From the NCBI GenBank assembly GCA_029959295.1, contig JASCOH010000001.1, positions 744,001 to 808,000 of the forward strand: a stretch of DNA of 64,000 nt, read 5' to 3'. A program made the translations under genes and the position numbers. This document shows, piece after piece, positions 29,118 through 36,786 of this stretch. The stretch comes from Flavobacteriaceae bacterium PS02334. GTDB taxonomy: Bacteria > Bacteroidota > Bacteroidia > Flavobacteriales > Flavobacteriaceae. The notes beneath the pieces were generated by a model. It was given only the letters and a program-made list of their open reading frames with translations, ran no database searches and was not told the origin of the DNA. The stretch's first letter is position 1. Each line of letters begins with the position of its first letter.

Positions 29118-29553
29118 ATTTCTTAAATTTCCATTCAAATTCATCTTTTTCATTGATGATAGCACCAATTTCAACTTTTACTACATCATCAAATTCTGTT
29201 TGGAGAATCATCCAGTTTGGCTCGTTGAAGTAATTTTCAAGCGTATCAAATTCTTCTTTTTCCCACTTTGCAAAATCCTTGGTGTTTAATTCTTTTTGGA
29301 TTTCAGCCACTGGTCTTCCGATTACTTTTTTATCTAAAAGAACTAATTCTTGACTTGAACCTACAACATATCCTAACTTGTAATTTTCATCTTTATAAAA
29401 TGTCAAGCGTAATTTTTGTTCATTATATTGATAGATTGTATTGTCATCTTCATCTTTAAAACTCTTGCTTGGCTTGCCATAAATAGCTTCAACGTCTTTT
29501 TGAAGCATTCCGAAAACTAACTTGTCTATCCCAATTTTTGGATTGATTTTCAT
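29116..29553 (-). CDS. Hypothetical protein
   Basis: A 145-residue soluble protein with no signal peptide; I do not recognise a family. It shows alternating beta/charged segments (YQYNEQKLRLTFYKDENYKL) and the repeated phrase 'GIDKLVFGMLQKDVEAIYGKPS', resembling the start of beta-lactamase-inhibitor-like or immunity-type small folds, but this is only an impression. Its ATG overlaps the stop of the upstream acetyltransferase gene by 4 bp, so they form a pair. Confidence 0.6.
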   Translation of the reverse strand: MKINPKIGIDKLVFGMLQKDVEAIYGKPSKSFKDEDDNTIYQYNEQKLRLTFYKDENYKLGYVVGSSQELVLLDKKVIGRPVAEIQKELNTKDFAKWEKEEFDTLENYFNEPNWMILQTEFDDVVKVEIGAIINEKDEFEWKFKK

Positions 29554-30167
29554 ACTGTATTTTTATTATTAATTTTATTTATCAATTCTTGCTTGACGCT
29601 TTCCTCCCACTCTTCTCTTAAAATACTTAAAATCACGCTGTCTCTTCTATAGCCTGACGGACTCAGGCTTTCCTTTCGCAACACGCCTTCAACCGTACAA
29701 CCTATGCTTTTCATGGCAGCTATACTTTTTTGGTTTTTATTATCTGCACGAAATTCGACACGGGCGATTCCCATCTTTTCAAATGCAAAACTAAGCAATA
29801 ATAGCTTGCAATTTTTATTCAATCCTGTTCCTTGAAAATCTTTTCCATACCAAGTATAACCGATGTGCAACGATTGATTTGGCAAATCAATCATGTGAAA
29901 ACGCGTGCAACCTGCATAACGCTTTTTGATTTTATCATAAACAATAAAAGGATAATTCGTTTTATTATTTCTTCCTTCAAGCGCCAATTCAATATAGCGC
30001 TTCAAGCTATCTTCACCCGCCGCGTGTACAAAAGAATAAGTCCAGATTTCTGGTTCATTCAAAGAAAATTTTAGTAGATTTTCAAAATCAAAAGTTTCTA
30101 GCGGACGAAGCAACACGGCATCATTTTCAAGGATAATATCTTTGGTAAAATCGAAGTTTTCGATCAT
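29550..30167 (-). CDS. GNAT family N-acetyltransferase (RimJ/RimL type)
   Basis: A 205-residue GNAT protein. The acetyl-CoA motif A is in HIGYTWYGKDFQGTGLNKNC, followed by the family ending FRADNKNQKSIAAMKSIGC and the RimJ/RimL-like G-x-L-R-K-E. The acceptor could be a protein N-terminus or a small molecule. It is co-transcribed with the hypothetical gene 29116-29553. A second, divergent GNAT gene lies 157 bp away. Confidence 0.85.
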   Translation of the reverse strand: MIENFDFTKDIILENDAVLLRPLETFDFENLLKFSLNEPEIWTYSFVHAAGEDSLKRYIELALEGRNNKTNYPFIVYDKIKKRYAGCTRFHMIDLPNQSLHIGYTWYGKDFQGTGLNKNCKLLLLSFAFEKMGIARVEFRADNKNQKSIAAMKSIGCTVEGVLRKESLSPSGYRRDSVILSILREEWEESVKQELINKINNKNTV

Positions 30168-30291
30168 GGTTTTAAATGTATGTTTTGGTGGTATGAAGGT
30201 AAAGATTTTTATTTTTAATCAAAACATTATATAGATTTTCAATATCAAATTAGGCCGGATTAATTTTATAATTAGAAAAGCGAAAAGTGAT

Positions 30292-30299
30292 TATATTTG
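30292..30299 (+). promoter_or_regulatory. -7 box of the plus-strand GNAT gene
   Basis: TATATTTG, 25 bp before the GTG start. Confidence 0.4.
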
Positions 30300-30324
30300 G
30301 AAACAGAAAAATTCAACAATTTAA

Positions 30325-30888
30325 GTGGAAAAATTAATCATACACACAGAAAGATTAACTATCAGAACGCTAAAAGCTAGTGATCTCGAAAGCTTTTTTA
30401 TTTATCGCTCAAATCCCGAAGTCACAAAATACCAAGGCTTTGACGTAATGACAAAGGAGAAAGCTTCGTCTTTTATTGATAACCAAAAAGACAAATATTT
30501 CGGAAATCCTGGAGAGTGGGTCCAATATGGCATAGAAAATAAATTGACAAAAAAAATCATCGGTGATTGTGCAATTAAGCTTGATAAAAATGATCCGAGA
30601 ATTGCCGAAGTTGGAATGACTATTTCACATCTTGAACAGAAAAAAGGATTTGCAAAAGAAACTTTTCTGGCCATTTTAGAATTTCTCTTTGACATAAAAA
30701 AGCTTCATCGCGTTGTAGAAACTGCAGATGTAGAAAATATAGCCTCAATAAACCTATTGAAAAGTATTGGTTTTAGACAAGAAGGCCATTTCATTGAAAA
30801 TATATTTTTTAAAGGAAAATGGGGCAGCGAATTTCAATTTGCAATGCTCAAGAAAGATTGGGATTCAATAAAATCAAGGAAAAAATAA
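30325..30888 (+). CDS. GNAT family N-acetyltransferase
   Basis: 187 residues. The start is GTG at 30325 (VEKLIIHTERLTIRTLKASD); no in-frame ATG precedes the conserved RL-x-I-R-x-L opening, and the -7 box sits at a suitable distance. GNAT motif A is VGMTISHLEQKKGFAKET; the C-terminal part has ETADVENIASINLLKSIGF. RimJ/RimL-like, acceptor unknown. It is divergent from another GNAT gene but not a close duplicate of it. Confidence 0.82.
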   Translation: MEKLIIHTERLTIRTLKASDLESFFIYRSNPEVTKYQGFDVMTKEKASSFIDNQKDKYFGNPGEWVQYGIENKLTKKIIGDCAIKLDKNDPRIAEVGMTISHLEQKKGFAKETFLAILEFLFDIKKLHRVVETADVENIASINLLKSIGFRQEGHFIENIFFKGKWGSEFQFAMLKKDWDSIKSRKK

Positions 30889-30959
30889 ATTACAGAAAAA
30901 TAATATTTCACTGATAAACAATCACTTAATTTTTATTTATAAAATTCAAAGGAAGTAAG

Positions 30960-30967
30960 TATCTTTG
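30960..30967 (+). promoter_or_regulatory. -7 box of the lipoprotein gene at 31022
   Basis: TATCTTTG, 54 bp before the ATG. An upstream in-frame TTG start overlaps this box and is therefore unlikely. Confidence 0.45.
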
Positions 30968-31021
30968 AAAATAAGTTCTCTTGCAAAAAAATCAGCAATA
31001 CAAACTTTTATTAGACTAATC

Positions 31022-31789
31022 ATGAAAAAAACAACTTTACTTTTCAGTTTTTTTGCATTCCTATTTTTATCCTGTGCAAATGATGATAATTCACAGCAAA
31101 TTGATGACATGTCAAATGTTTTGCTGCAGAAAATAGTGACGCAAAGTGAAGAAGGAAATTATGAAACAATTTTCAAATATGACGGTAAAAAATTGGTAGA
31201 GGCAAAAAGTGCTTTGCAAAACAAACAATTTAATTATACTGGAGATAAAATCACTAAAATCAGCTGGTATACAAACCCTAATACAGACAATCAATTAATG
31301 CAATATGTTGATTTTGAATATCTGCCAGATGGAAAATTGAAAAGTTTTAAAAAATATATTAATGCTCCAATAAATGTAGAATTTACTTATGTTGGCGAAG
31401 ATACTGTAAATTTTGTAGCCACCGCAGAGCGAGGATCCTACAGTTTTTACGGTTATTTTAAAGTCAAAAACAATGAAATTTCACAATATGTATATTTAGA
31501 TGGAGGCAGGCCGAGACCGTCTGTAAACTATCAATATGACGAGAAAAATCATCCTTTGAGAAACGTGACCGGTTATGGAAATTTATTTTTATTTCACTAT
31601 TTCTGCAGTTCTTTCCATGTTGATGGTTTTACTACAAATATTGGAAGCAGTAAAAATTGCATAAGCAACAGCCTGATTGACAATCCAAGTGTTATTGAAA
31701 TCACGAATACCTATGAATATAATAGCGACGGATTTCCAAAAACGATTAACCAAAGTGATGATTCTACCTCAGATTCTTTATTTTATTAG
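31022..31789 (+). CDS. Hypothetical lipoprotein with RHS/YD-like strands
   Basis: 255 residues from the ATG at 31022, which begins a lipoprotein signal (LFLSC, Cys about residue 18) followed by NDDNSQQ, the usual flavobacterial spacer. The body has recurring motifs such as FKYDGKKLVEA, YTGDKITKISWY and FEYLPDGKLKSF, reminiscent of YD/RHS-like beta strands in Bacteroidetes surface lipoproteins. The C-terminus (EITNTYEYNSDGFPKTINQS) repeats the pattern. No enzymatic motif. Monocistronic with a strong terminator. Confidence 0.7.
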   Translation: MKKTTLLFSFFAFLFLSCANDDNSQQIDDMSNVLLQKIVTQSEEGNYETIFKYDGKKLVEAKSALQNKQFNYTGDKITKISWYTNPNTDNQLMQYVDFEYLPDGKLKSFKKYINAPINVEFTYVGEDTVNFVATAERGSYSFYGYFKVKNNEISQYVYLDGGRPRPSVNYQYDEKNHPLRNVTGYGNLFLFHYFCSSFHVDGFTTNIGSSKNCISNSLIDNPSVIEITNTYEYNSDGFPKTINQSDDSTSDSLFY

Positions 31790-31803
31790 AGATTAAATTC
31801 TAT

Positions 31804-31838
31804 AAAAAAGCTCGAGAAATATCTTCTCGAGCTTTTTT
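31804..31838. terminator. Bidirectional terminator
   Basis: Perfect 15-bp stem with core GCTCGAGAA (31804-31818/31824-31838), A run before and T run after; shared with the convergent purM. Confidence 0.9.
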
Positions 31839-31858
31839 ATTTATTTCTATAACTGAAT

Positions 31859-33037
31859 TTAGTACTCGAAAGTTCCGAATTCACTATTAATTGTTAGTTT
31901 TTTACCTTCAGAAGCTTCTACTCTGCCGACAATCTGCGCATCAACATTGAAAGATTTTGAAATAGCAATAATGTCTTCAGCCAATTCTTGAGGAACATAA
32001 ATTTCCATTCTGTGGCCGCAGTTGAAAACTTGGTACATTTCTTTCCAATCTGTTTTTGACTGCTCTTGAATCAGTTTGAAAAGTGGCGGTACCGGAAATA
32101 AATTATCTTTAATTACATGAACATTGTCTACAAAATGCAACACTTTTGTTTGTGCGCCGCCGCTGCAGTGCACCATTCCGTGGATTTCTTTTGGAGAATA
32201 GTTGTCTAAAATTTTCTTGATAATCGGAGCGTAAGTTCTAGTTGGGGAAAGCACTAATTTTCCAGCATCGATTGGGGAATTTTCAACGGCATCCGTCAAT
32301 TTTACTTTTCCAGAATAGACCAAATCAGCCGGAACCGAAGCGTCAAAACTTTCTGGATATTTTTGGGCCAGATAATTATCAAAAACATCGTGTCGCGCCG
32401 AAGTCAATCCGTTGCTTCCCATGCCTCCGTTATATGATTTTTCGTAAGAAGCTTGCCCGAAAGAAGCCAAGCCTACAATGACATCGCCTGCTTTTATATT
32501 GGCATTATCAACAACTTTATCTCTTTTAATTCTTGCAGTAACCGTTGAATCTACAATGATTGTACGAACCAAATCGCCAACATCAGCCGTTTCACCGCCA
32601 GTAGAATGAATAGTCACTCCAAAAGATTTCAGTTCTTCGATCAATTCCTCAGTTCCATTGATAATTGCAGAAATAACTTCAGCCGGAATCAAGTTTTTAT
32701 TTCTTCCGATTGTAGACGAAAGCAAAATATTGTCAGTTGCTCCGACACACAATAAATCGTCAATATTCATGATCAGGGCATCTTGAGAAATGCCTTTCCA
32801 TACTGACAAATCGCCAGTTTCCTTCCAATACAAATAGGCCAAAGACGATTTTGTCCCCGCGCCGTCAGCATGCATGATCAAGCAGTAGTCTTCATCATTT
32901 GTCAAATAATCTGGGACAATTTTGCAGAAAGCTTGTGGGAATAAACCTTTGTCGATGTTTTTAATAGCGTTGTGGACGTCTTCTTTTGAAGCGGAAACAC
33001 CGCGAAGATTATAGCGTTTGCTGGTATCAGAACTCAT
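31859..33037 (-). CDS. purM: Phosphoribosylformylglycinamidine cyclo-ligase (AIR synthase)
   Basis: A 392-residue PurM/AIR-synthase protein, longer than the ~345 residues of E. coli PurM but typical for Bacteroidetes. Family motifs: HADGAGTKSSLAY (ATP/FGAM binding), MNIDDLLCVGA and HSTGGETADVGD, and in the C-terminal half MVHCSGGAQTKVLHF. It catalyses ring closure of FGAM to AIR in purine synthesis. Because the long subgroup is sometimes only labelled 'AIR synthase-related', the assignment is strong but not certain. Confidence 0.85.
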   Translation of the reverse strand: MSSDTSKRYNLRGVSASKEDVHNAIKNIDKGLFPQAFCKIVPDYLTNDEDYCLIMHADGAGTKSSLAYLYWKETGDLSVWKGISQDALIMNIDDLLCVGATDNILLSSTIGRNKNLIPAEVISAIINGTEELIEELKSFGVTIHSTGGETADVGDLVRTIIVDSTVTARIKRDKVVDNANIKAGDVIVGLASFGQASYEKSYNGGMGSNGLTSARHDVFDNYLAQKYPESFDASVPADLVYSGKVKLTDAVENSPIDAGKLVLSPTRTYAPIIKKILDNYSPKEIHGMVHCSGGAQTKVLHFVDNVHVIKDNLFPVPPLFKLIQEQSKTDWKEMYQVFNCGHRMEIYVPQELAEDIIAISKSFNVDAQIVGRVEASEGKKLTINSEFGTFEY

Positions 33038-33062
33038 AAAAATTGGTTGTGTTGTTGTGGCG

Positions 33063-33070
33063 CAAAGATA
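33063..33070 (-). promoter_or_regulatory. -7 box of purM
   Basis: TATCTTTG on the minus strand, 25 nt before the purM ATG. The 235-bp gap further upstream (to 33272) holds AT-rich imperfect direct repeats (TTAGATTTTTAGAC, TTTGAAACT) and no gene. Confidence 0.4.
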
Positions 33071-33272
33071 ATCAGATTTTTAGACTTTTAGACTTCTTGG
33101 ATTATTAGATTTTTAGAAAATTCGACTCCTTAGATTTTTATTTGGAAGGCTTGAAAAGTCCCTCTACTGCACTCGGGATGGCAAATAGTTTGCGGAATAA
33201 GAAAAGTTATAATTTACCGCAACCTCAGCACCTTTGAAACTTAATAACTTTGAAACTTTGAAACTCAAAAAA

Positions 33273-34160
33273 CTAATTCTCCACAATCTCAATCTCCACT
33301 CTTCTGTTTGCTGCGCGCTCCTGTTCTGATTTTTCAGGAATGGCGTGAATGGGCTGGGTTACTCCGAAACCTTTAAAAGTTACGCGTTCGTCTTCAATGC
33401 CATTAATTTCTAAAAACTTTGTAATTGCTTTGGCACGTTTTGTAGAAAGATCCTGCTTGTCATTTGTCATACAGCAGATATGCCCTTGAATTTGGATTTT
33501 CATCTGTGGATTTTTACGCATGATTTCCAAAAGTTCGTATAATTTTGGTCGGGAATCATTCGTAATTGCAAAAGTATTCAGCTGGAAATTTAAGTTTTCC
33601 AAGACAATTTTCTCGCCCGGTTTTGCTTCGGAAACTCGTTCCATAAAAGCTACATCTAAAACCAATTCTGACTTTGTTCCGTTTGGATTTGAAAGTGTAA
33701 TTTTATCTGTAAAAACTGGTTTTACCTTTGGTTTCTTTACAGGAATTTCTTTTTTTATTCCCAAAATTTCATCTTCTCTTGCCAAGTCTTTTGCTTCAAT
33801 ATAATAAATATCAACTTTTCTATTCTCCGCTTTATTTTTAGAATGGACGTGCTTTTCCCCAAAACTTCTCGTCTTGAAATCATCACGAATTTTAAGTTTT
33901 GACTTTACGATATTATGAACAAAATTGACACGCCTCTGGGCTAAAGAATCATTAAAACCTGTTGTTCCGTCTTCGTCAGTATAACCGTTTATTGCTACGA
34001 TTTTTACGTCTTTATGCGAAGCTATAAAATTTTCCAAACGCTCTGACTGTACTTTTTTCAAGTCATGCTTGTTACTTTCGAAGTAAACCGAAAAAGCTTC
34101 CTGCGAATAAATTTTATTGGAAAAAGCGAAAATTACGATAAGAAGAAAAATATTTTTCAT
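33273..34160 (-). CDS. OmpA-like protein with two OmpA-type domains
   Basis: 295 residues, signal peptide ending KIYSQ. The N-terminal half (~25-120) already looks like a circularly complete OmpA-type fold (YFESNKHDLKK, INGYTDEDGTTGFNDSLAQR). The C-terminal half (~190-295) is a second one (QIQGHICCMTND, LSTKRAKAITKFL, GFGVTQPI, NRRVEIEIVEN). The Cys-Cys replacing the usual Thr-Asp after GH is unusual. Paralogue of the next gene. Probably tethers to peptidoglycan. Confidence 0.82.
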   Translation of the reverse strand: MKNIFLLIVIFAFSNKIYSQEAFSVYFESNKHDLKKVQSERLENFIASHKDVKIVAINGYTDEDGTTGFNDSLAQRRVNFVHNIVKSKLKIRDDFKTRSFGEKHVHSKNKAENRKVDIYYIEAKDLAREDEILGIKKEIPVKKPKVKPVFTDKITLSNPNGTKSELVLDVAFMERVSEAKPGEKIVLENLNFQLNTFAITNDSRPKLYELLEIMRKNPQMKIQIQGHICCMTNDKQDLSTKRAKAITKFLEINGIEDERVTFKGFGVTQPIHAIPEKSEQERAANRRVEIEIVEN

Positions 34161-34205
34161 GACACAGCTTTGATTAAAAAACGAAGTAACGCCTTTTTTA
34201 TTACA

Positions 34206-34234
34206 TAAAAAAGCCTGTTGCTAATTGACAGGCT
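34206..34234 (-). terminator. Terminator of the 34244 OmpA-like gene
   Basis: 7-bp stem AGCCTGT/ACAGGCT (34212-34218/34228-34234) with a T run on the minus strand, 10 bp past the stop codon. Confidence 0.75.
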
Positions 34235-34243
34235 CTGACTATT

Positions 34244-35032
34244 TTAATTTTCTAGAATAAGAATTTCAACACGGCGATTTTGATCTTTTTCCCACTCATT
34301 TTTTTCAGGAATTGGATATAATGGAAGACTGCTTCCAAAGCTCTTATATTTCAACCTATTTTTCTCAATGCCATTTTCAACCAAAAAATCATAAACGGCT
34401 TTCGAACGAAGCATTGCAATATCCTCTAAATCAGTCCCGATTTGGCAACAGATATGACCTTGAATTTCAATTTTCAATTTTGGATTTTCTTGCATGATTT
34501 TCAATAATTCTTCCACAATCGGAATGGAACTTTTCACCATTCTGCCAGATCGATTGTAAAAATTCAGATTTTTCAGGCGAAGCTTATCGCCTATTTTTGT
34601 AGTCTTGATATCTTCCGTTAAAGTTTCTGACTTTTTTTCTGTACTAATTATTTTTTTTGGAATTGTATAAAAAACAATTGCTTTTCTATTTTCTGAATCA
34701 ATTTTAGATTTGTTGAATTGTTCACCAAAACCTTTTACTTCAATATTCTCTTTTATCGAAATTGAATTGCTTTTTAAAATTTTCAACATATGATTTGCTC
34801 GTTTTAGAGAAAGCGTGTCATTATATTCTAAAGAACCAACAGCATCGCAATAGCCAAAAATTTTGGAAACCTCAGCAGTTGGATTTTCTTTTATCCAATT
34901 ATTTAGTTTTTGTGCAGATGTTTGATTTGCTTCTGAAATATCGAAATCAAAAAAGACTTGAAATTGTTTTTCTTGGGAATAAATCAAAAAAGGGAAAAGT
35001 AGGAAAAAGAAAAGTGTAGTCGTTTTCTTCAT
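34244..35032 (-). CDS. OmpA-like protein with two OmpA-type domains (paralogue)
   Basis: 262 residues, signal peptide ending LIYSQ. Same plan as 33273-34160: N-terminal OmpA-like segment (FFDFDISEANQTSAQKLN, GYCDAVGSLEYNDTLSLKR) and a C-terminal one (IEIQGHICCQIGTD, RSKAVYDFL, FGSSLPLYPIP, NRRVEILILEN). Both paralogues share the GHICC motif and the Asn-Arg-Arg ending. Separated from its copy by a terminator, so each is expressed on its own. Confidence 0.82.
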   Translation of the reverse strand: MKKTTTLFFFLLFPFLIYSQEKQFQVFFDFDISEANQTSAQKLNNWIKENPTAEVSKIFGYCDAVGSLEYNDTLSLKRANHMLKILKSNSISIKENIEVKGFGEQFNKSKIDSENRKAIVFYTIPKKIISTEKKSETLTEDIKTTKIGDKLRLKNLNFYNRSGRMVKSSIPIVEELLKIMQENPKLKIEIQGHICCQIGTDLEDIAMLRSKAVYDFLVENGIEKNRLKYKSFGSSLPLYPIPEKNEWEKDQNRRVEILILEN

Positions 35033-35144
35033 TTTTATGTTTTTAAAAGTAACGCATTTTAAAGGCTTATATTACTCAAAAAGACAATTAAAAATCAATA
35101 CTGTGAAATTTACAACATTTTAAGTATTACAATAGTAAAAACTA

Positions 35145-35152
35145 TATATTTG
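35145..35152 (+). promoter_or_regulatory. -7 box of the small T9SS cargo gene
   Basis: TATATTTG, 17 bp before the ATG at 35170; an in-frame GTG at 35152 overlaps it and is rejected as a start. Confidence 0.45.
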
Positions 35153-35169
35153 TGTCAAATTTAAAAACC

Positions 35170-35622
35170 ATGAAACAAAAAATAGTATTAACCGCACTTT
35201 TAGCATTTTCGCTATCAAATGCACAATCTGTAATTCAAACGGTCAATTCAGGAAGCGTAATTTCTACAAAATCTTTAATTTCTGTTGGCGAAATTATCAT
35301 TGTTCCTGTAAATCAAACGCAGTCAAGCTCAGGAATAATTGGAATTTTAGCAACAGCACAAGAAACCCTTGAAGTTCCTCAATTTGAAATTGCAAAAAAC
35401 ATTATCGTTTACCCTAATCCAACTCTTTCAAAAATATTCTTTGAAACTAAGGAATCTCTGTCAAACGAAAATGTTTCTGTTTTCAACAATGCTGGACAAA
35501 AAGTATTGTCTGTTAAACTGAATTCAGATAATTCTTTAGACCTGACTGCTCTTTCTAACGGTATTTATTTAATCCAATTTTCAAACAAAAAATTCAAACC
35601 ATTTAAAATCATCAAACACTAA
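35170..35622 (+). CDS. Small T9SS type A sorting-domain protein
   Basis: A 150-residue protein: signal peptide ending SLSNAQ, a ~50-residue middle without a recognised fold (SGSVISTKSLISVGEIIIV), then a type A T9SS C-terminal domain (IIVYPNPTLSKIF, LTALSNGIYLIQFSNKK, FKIIKH). Type A domains direct transport across the outer membrane by the type IX system. With so little cargo, the middle segment itself is probably the functional part. The next gene starts one base later, so they form a pair. Confidence 0.85.
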   Translation: MKQKIVLTALLAFSLSNAQSVIQTVNSGSVISTKSLISVGEIIIVPVNQTQSSSGIIGILATAQETLEVPQFEIAKNIIVYPNPTLSKIFFETKESLSNENVSVFNNAGQKVLSVKLNSDNSLDLTALSNGIYLIQFSNKKFKPFKIIKH

Positions 35623-35623
35623 A

Positions 35624-36709
35624 ATGAAAAAAATTTTACTATTAACAGCACTTTTTATTACAACATTACTTGCCGCACAAGTTCCTCAAGGAATTTCATA
35701 TCAAGCAATTGCATTAAATACTTCTGGCGCACCTGTTGTTACAGCTCCAGTGGGAATCAGGTTGACTATTCTAGACAACAGCGCAACAGGAACAGCGATT
35801 TACACTGAATCGCATACAAAAACTACGAACGCTCAAGGCTTATTTAATTTGACAATTGGTCAAGGGAATCCAACTTTAGGAACATTTTCAGCAATCAATT
35901 GGGCAACCAACCAAAAATTCCTTAAAGTGGAAATGGATGCCACCGGCGGTAGTAATTTTGCATTGGTTGGAACTACACAATTGTTATCTGTTCCATACGC
36001 ATTAACCGCAAAAAAACTAGCATTGCAAGCTGGAGAAGGAATCACTTTGACTTCACCAAATGGCACACAGCATCAATTAGCTGTTAATGACAACGGAGAA
36101 TTATCATTGCCTAGCCCTACAGGATCAACAAACACGCCTAGCCTTTTATATTTATATGGAAGCTTCAACAACTTCAATCCAGCCTCTGCACTCTTGATGA
36201 ACTTAAGCAATCAAGATTTTATAGGATATAAATATTTTACAGCCGGGACACAATTAAAGTTTTTATCTAGTAATACAGCAAATGGCGCAGTATATGGCAT
36301 AGATGCTATGCAAAATTTAATATTAAATGGAAGCCCATTTAATATTCCTTCAAATGGTTTTTATAATATAAAAATCAATGTTTATGGCCCTAATTTTTAT
36401 ATTTATTCTATTAATCCGCAAATAATTATTGATAGAAATAGCGGGCAGGCTAATTTCCCTATGACTTATAATGTAAGCAATAATAAATTAACGGCTACAG
36501 TTACACAAATAGTTGCGGGAGAAAAATTCTATTTTTACTATCCATCATTTAACTCAACAACTTTTGGAGATAATTTGTCAGACGGTACAACTGACCAAGG
36601 CGGAATCTCAATTTCTTTTCCTGGAGCAACTTCTACGCCAAGAAGCTACCGAATTGAAATGACTCCAGAATTTAATGGTTCAGGAAGTTATACAGTTACG
36701 CCACTATAA
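35624..36709 (+). CDS. Secreted protein with SusE/SusF-like module
   Basis: 361 residues with signal peptide (ending LLAAQ). Residues ~20-130 form a beta-rich domain common in Bacteroidetes exported proteins (VPQGISYQAIALNTSGAP, NFALVGTTQLLSVPYAL). Residues ~175-361 look like SusE/SusF-type carbohydrate-binding modules (LYLYGSFNNFNPASA, IEMTPEFNGSGSYTVTPL). No sorting domain is visible. It is directly downstream of the small T9SS cargo gene. Ligand unknown; followed by a strong terminator. Confidence 0.72.
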   Translation: MKKILLLTALFITTLLAAQVPQGISYQAIALNTSGAPVVTAPVGIRLTILDNSATGTAIYTESHTKTTNAQGLFNLTIGQGNPTLGTFSAINWATNQKFLKVEMDATGGSNFALVGTTQLLSVPYALTAKKLALQAGEGITLTSPNGTQHQLAVNDNGELSLPSPTGSTNTPSLLYLYGSFNNFNPASALLMNLSNQDFIGYKYFTAGTQLKFLSSNTANGAVYGIDAMQNLILNGSPFNIPSNGFYNIKINVYGPNFYIYSINPQIIIDRNSGQANFPMTYNVSNNKLTATVTQIVAGEKFYFYYPSFNSTTFGDNLSDGTTDQGGISISFPGATSTPRSYRIEMTPEFNGSGSYTVTPL

Positions 36710-36726
36710 AAACAAAAAGCAGTATA

Positions 36727-36757
36727 AAAAAAGCCCCGCAAATTGCGGGGCTTTTTT
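36727..36757. terminator. Bidirectional terminator
   Basis: 15-bp stem with core AGCCCCGCAA (36727-36741/36743-36757) followed by T6; between the secreted-protein gene and convergent glnN. Confidence 0.92.
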
Positions 36758-36786
36758 CGTTGTGTAGGTGTAGTTTAGTAGATTTA

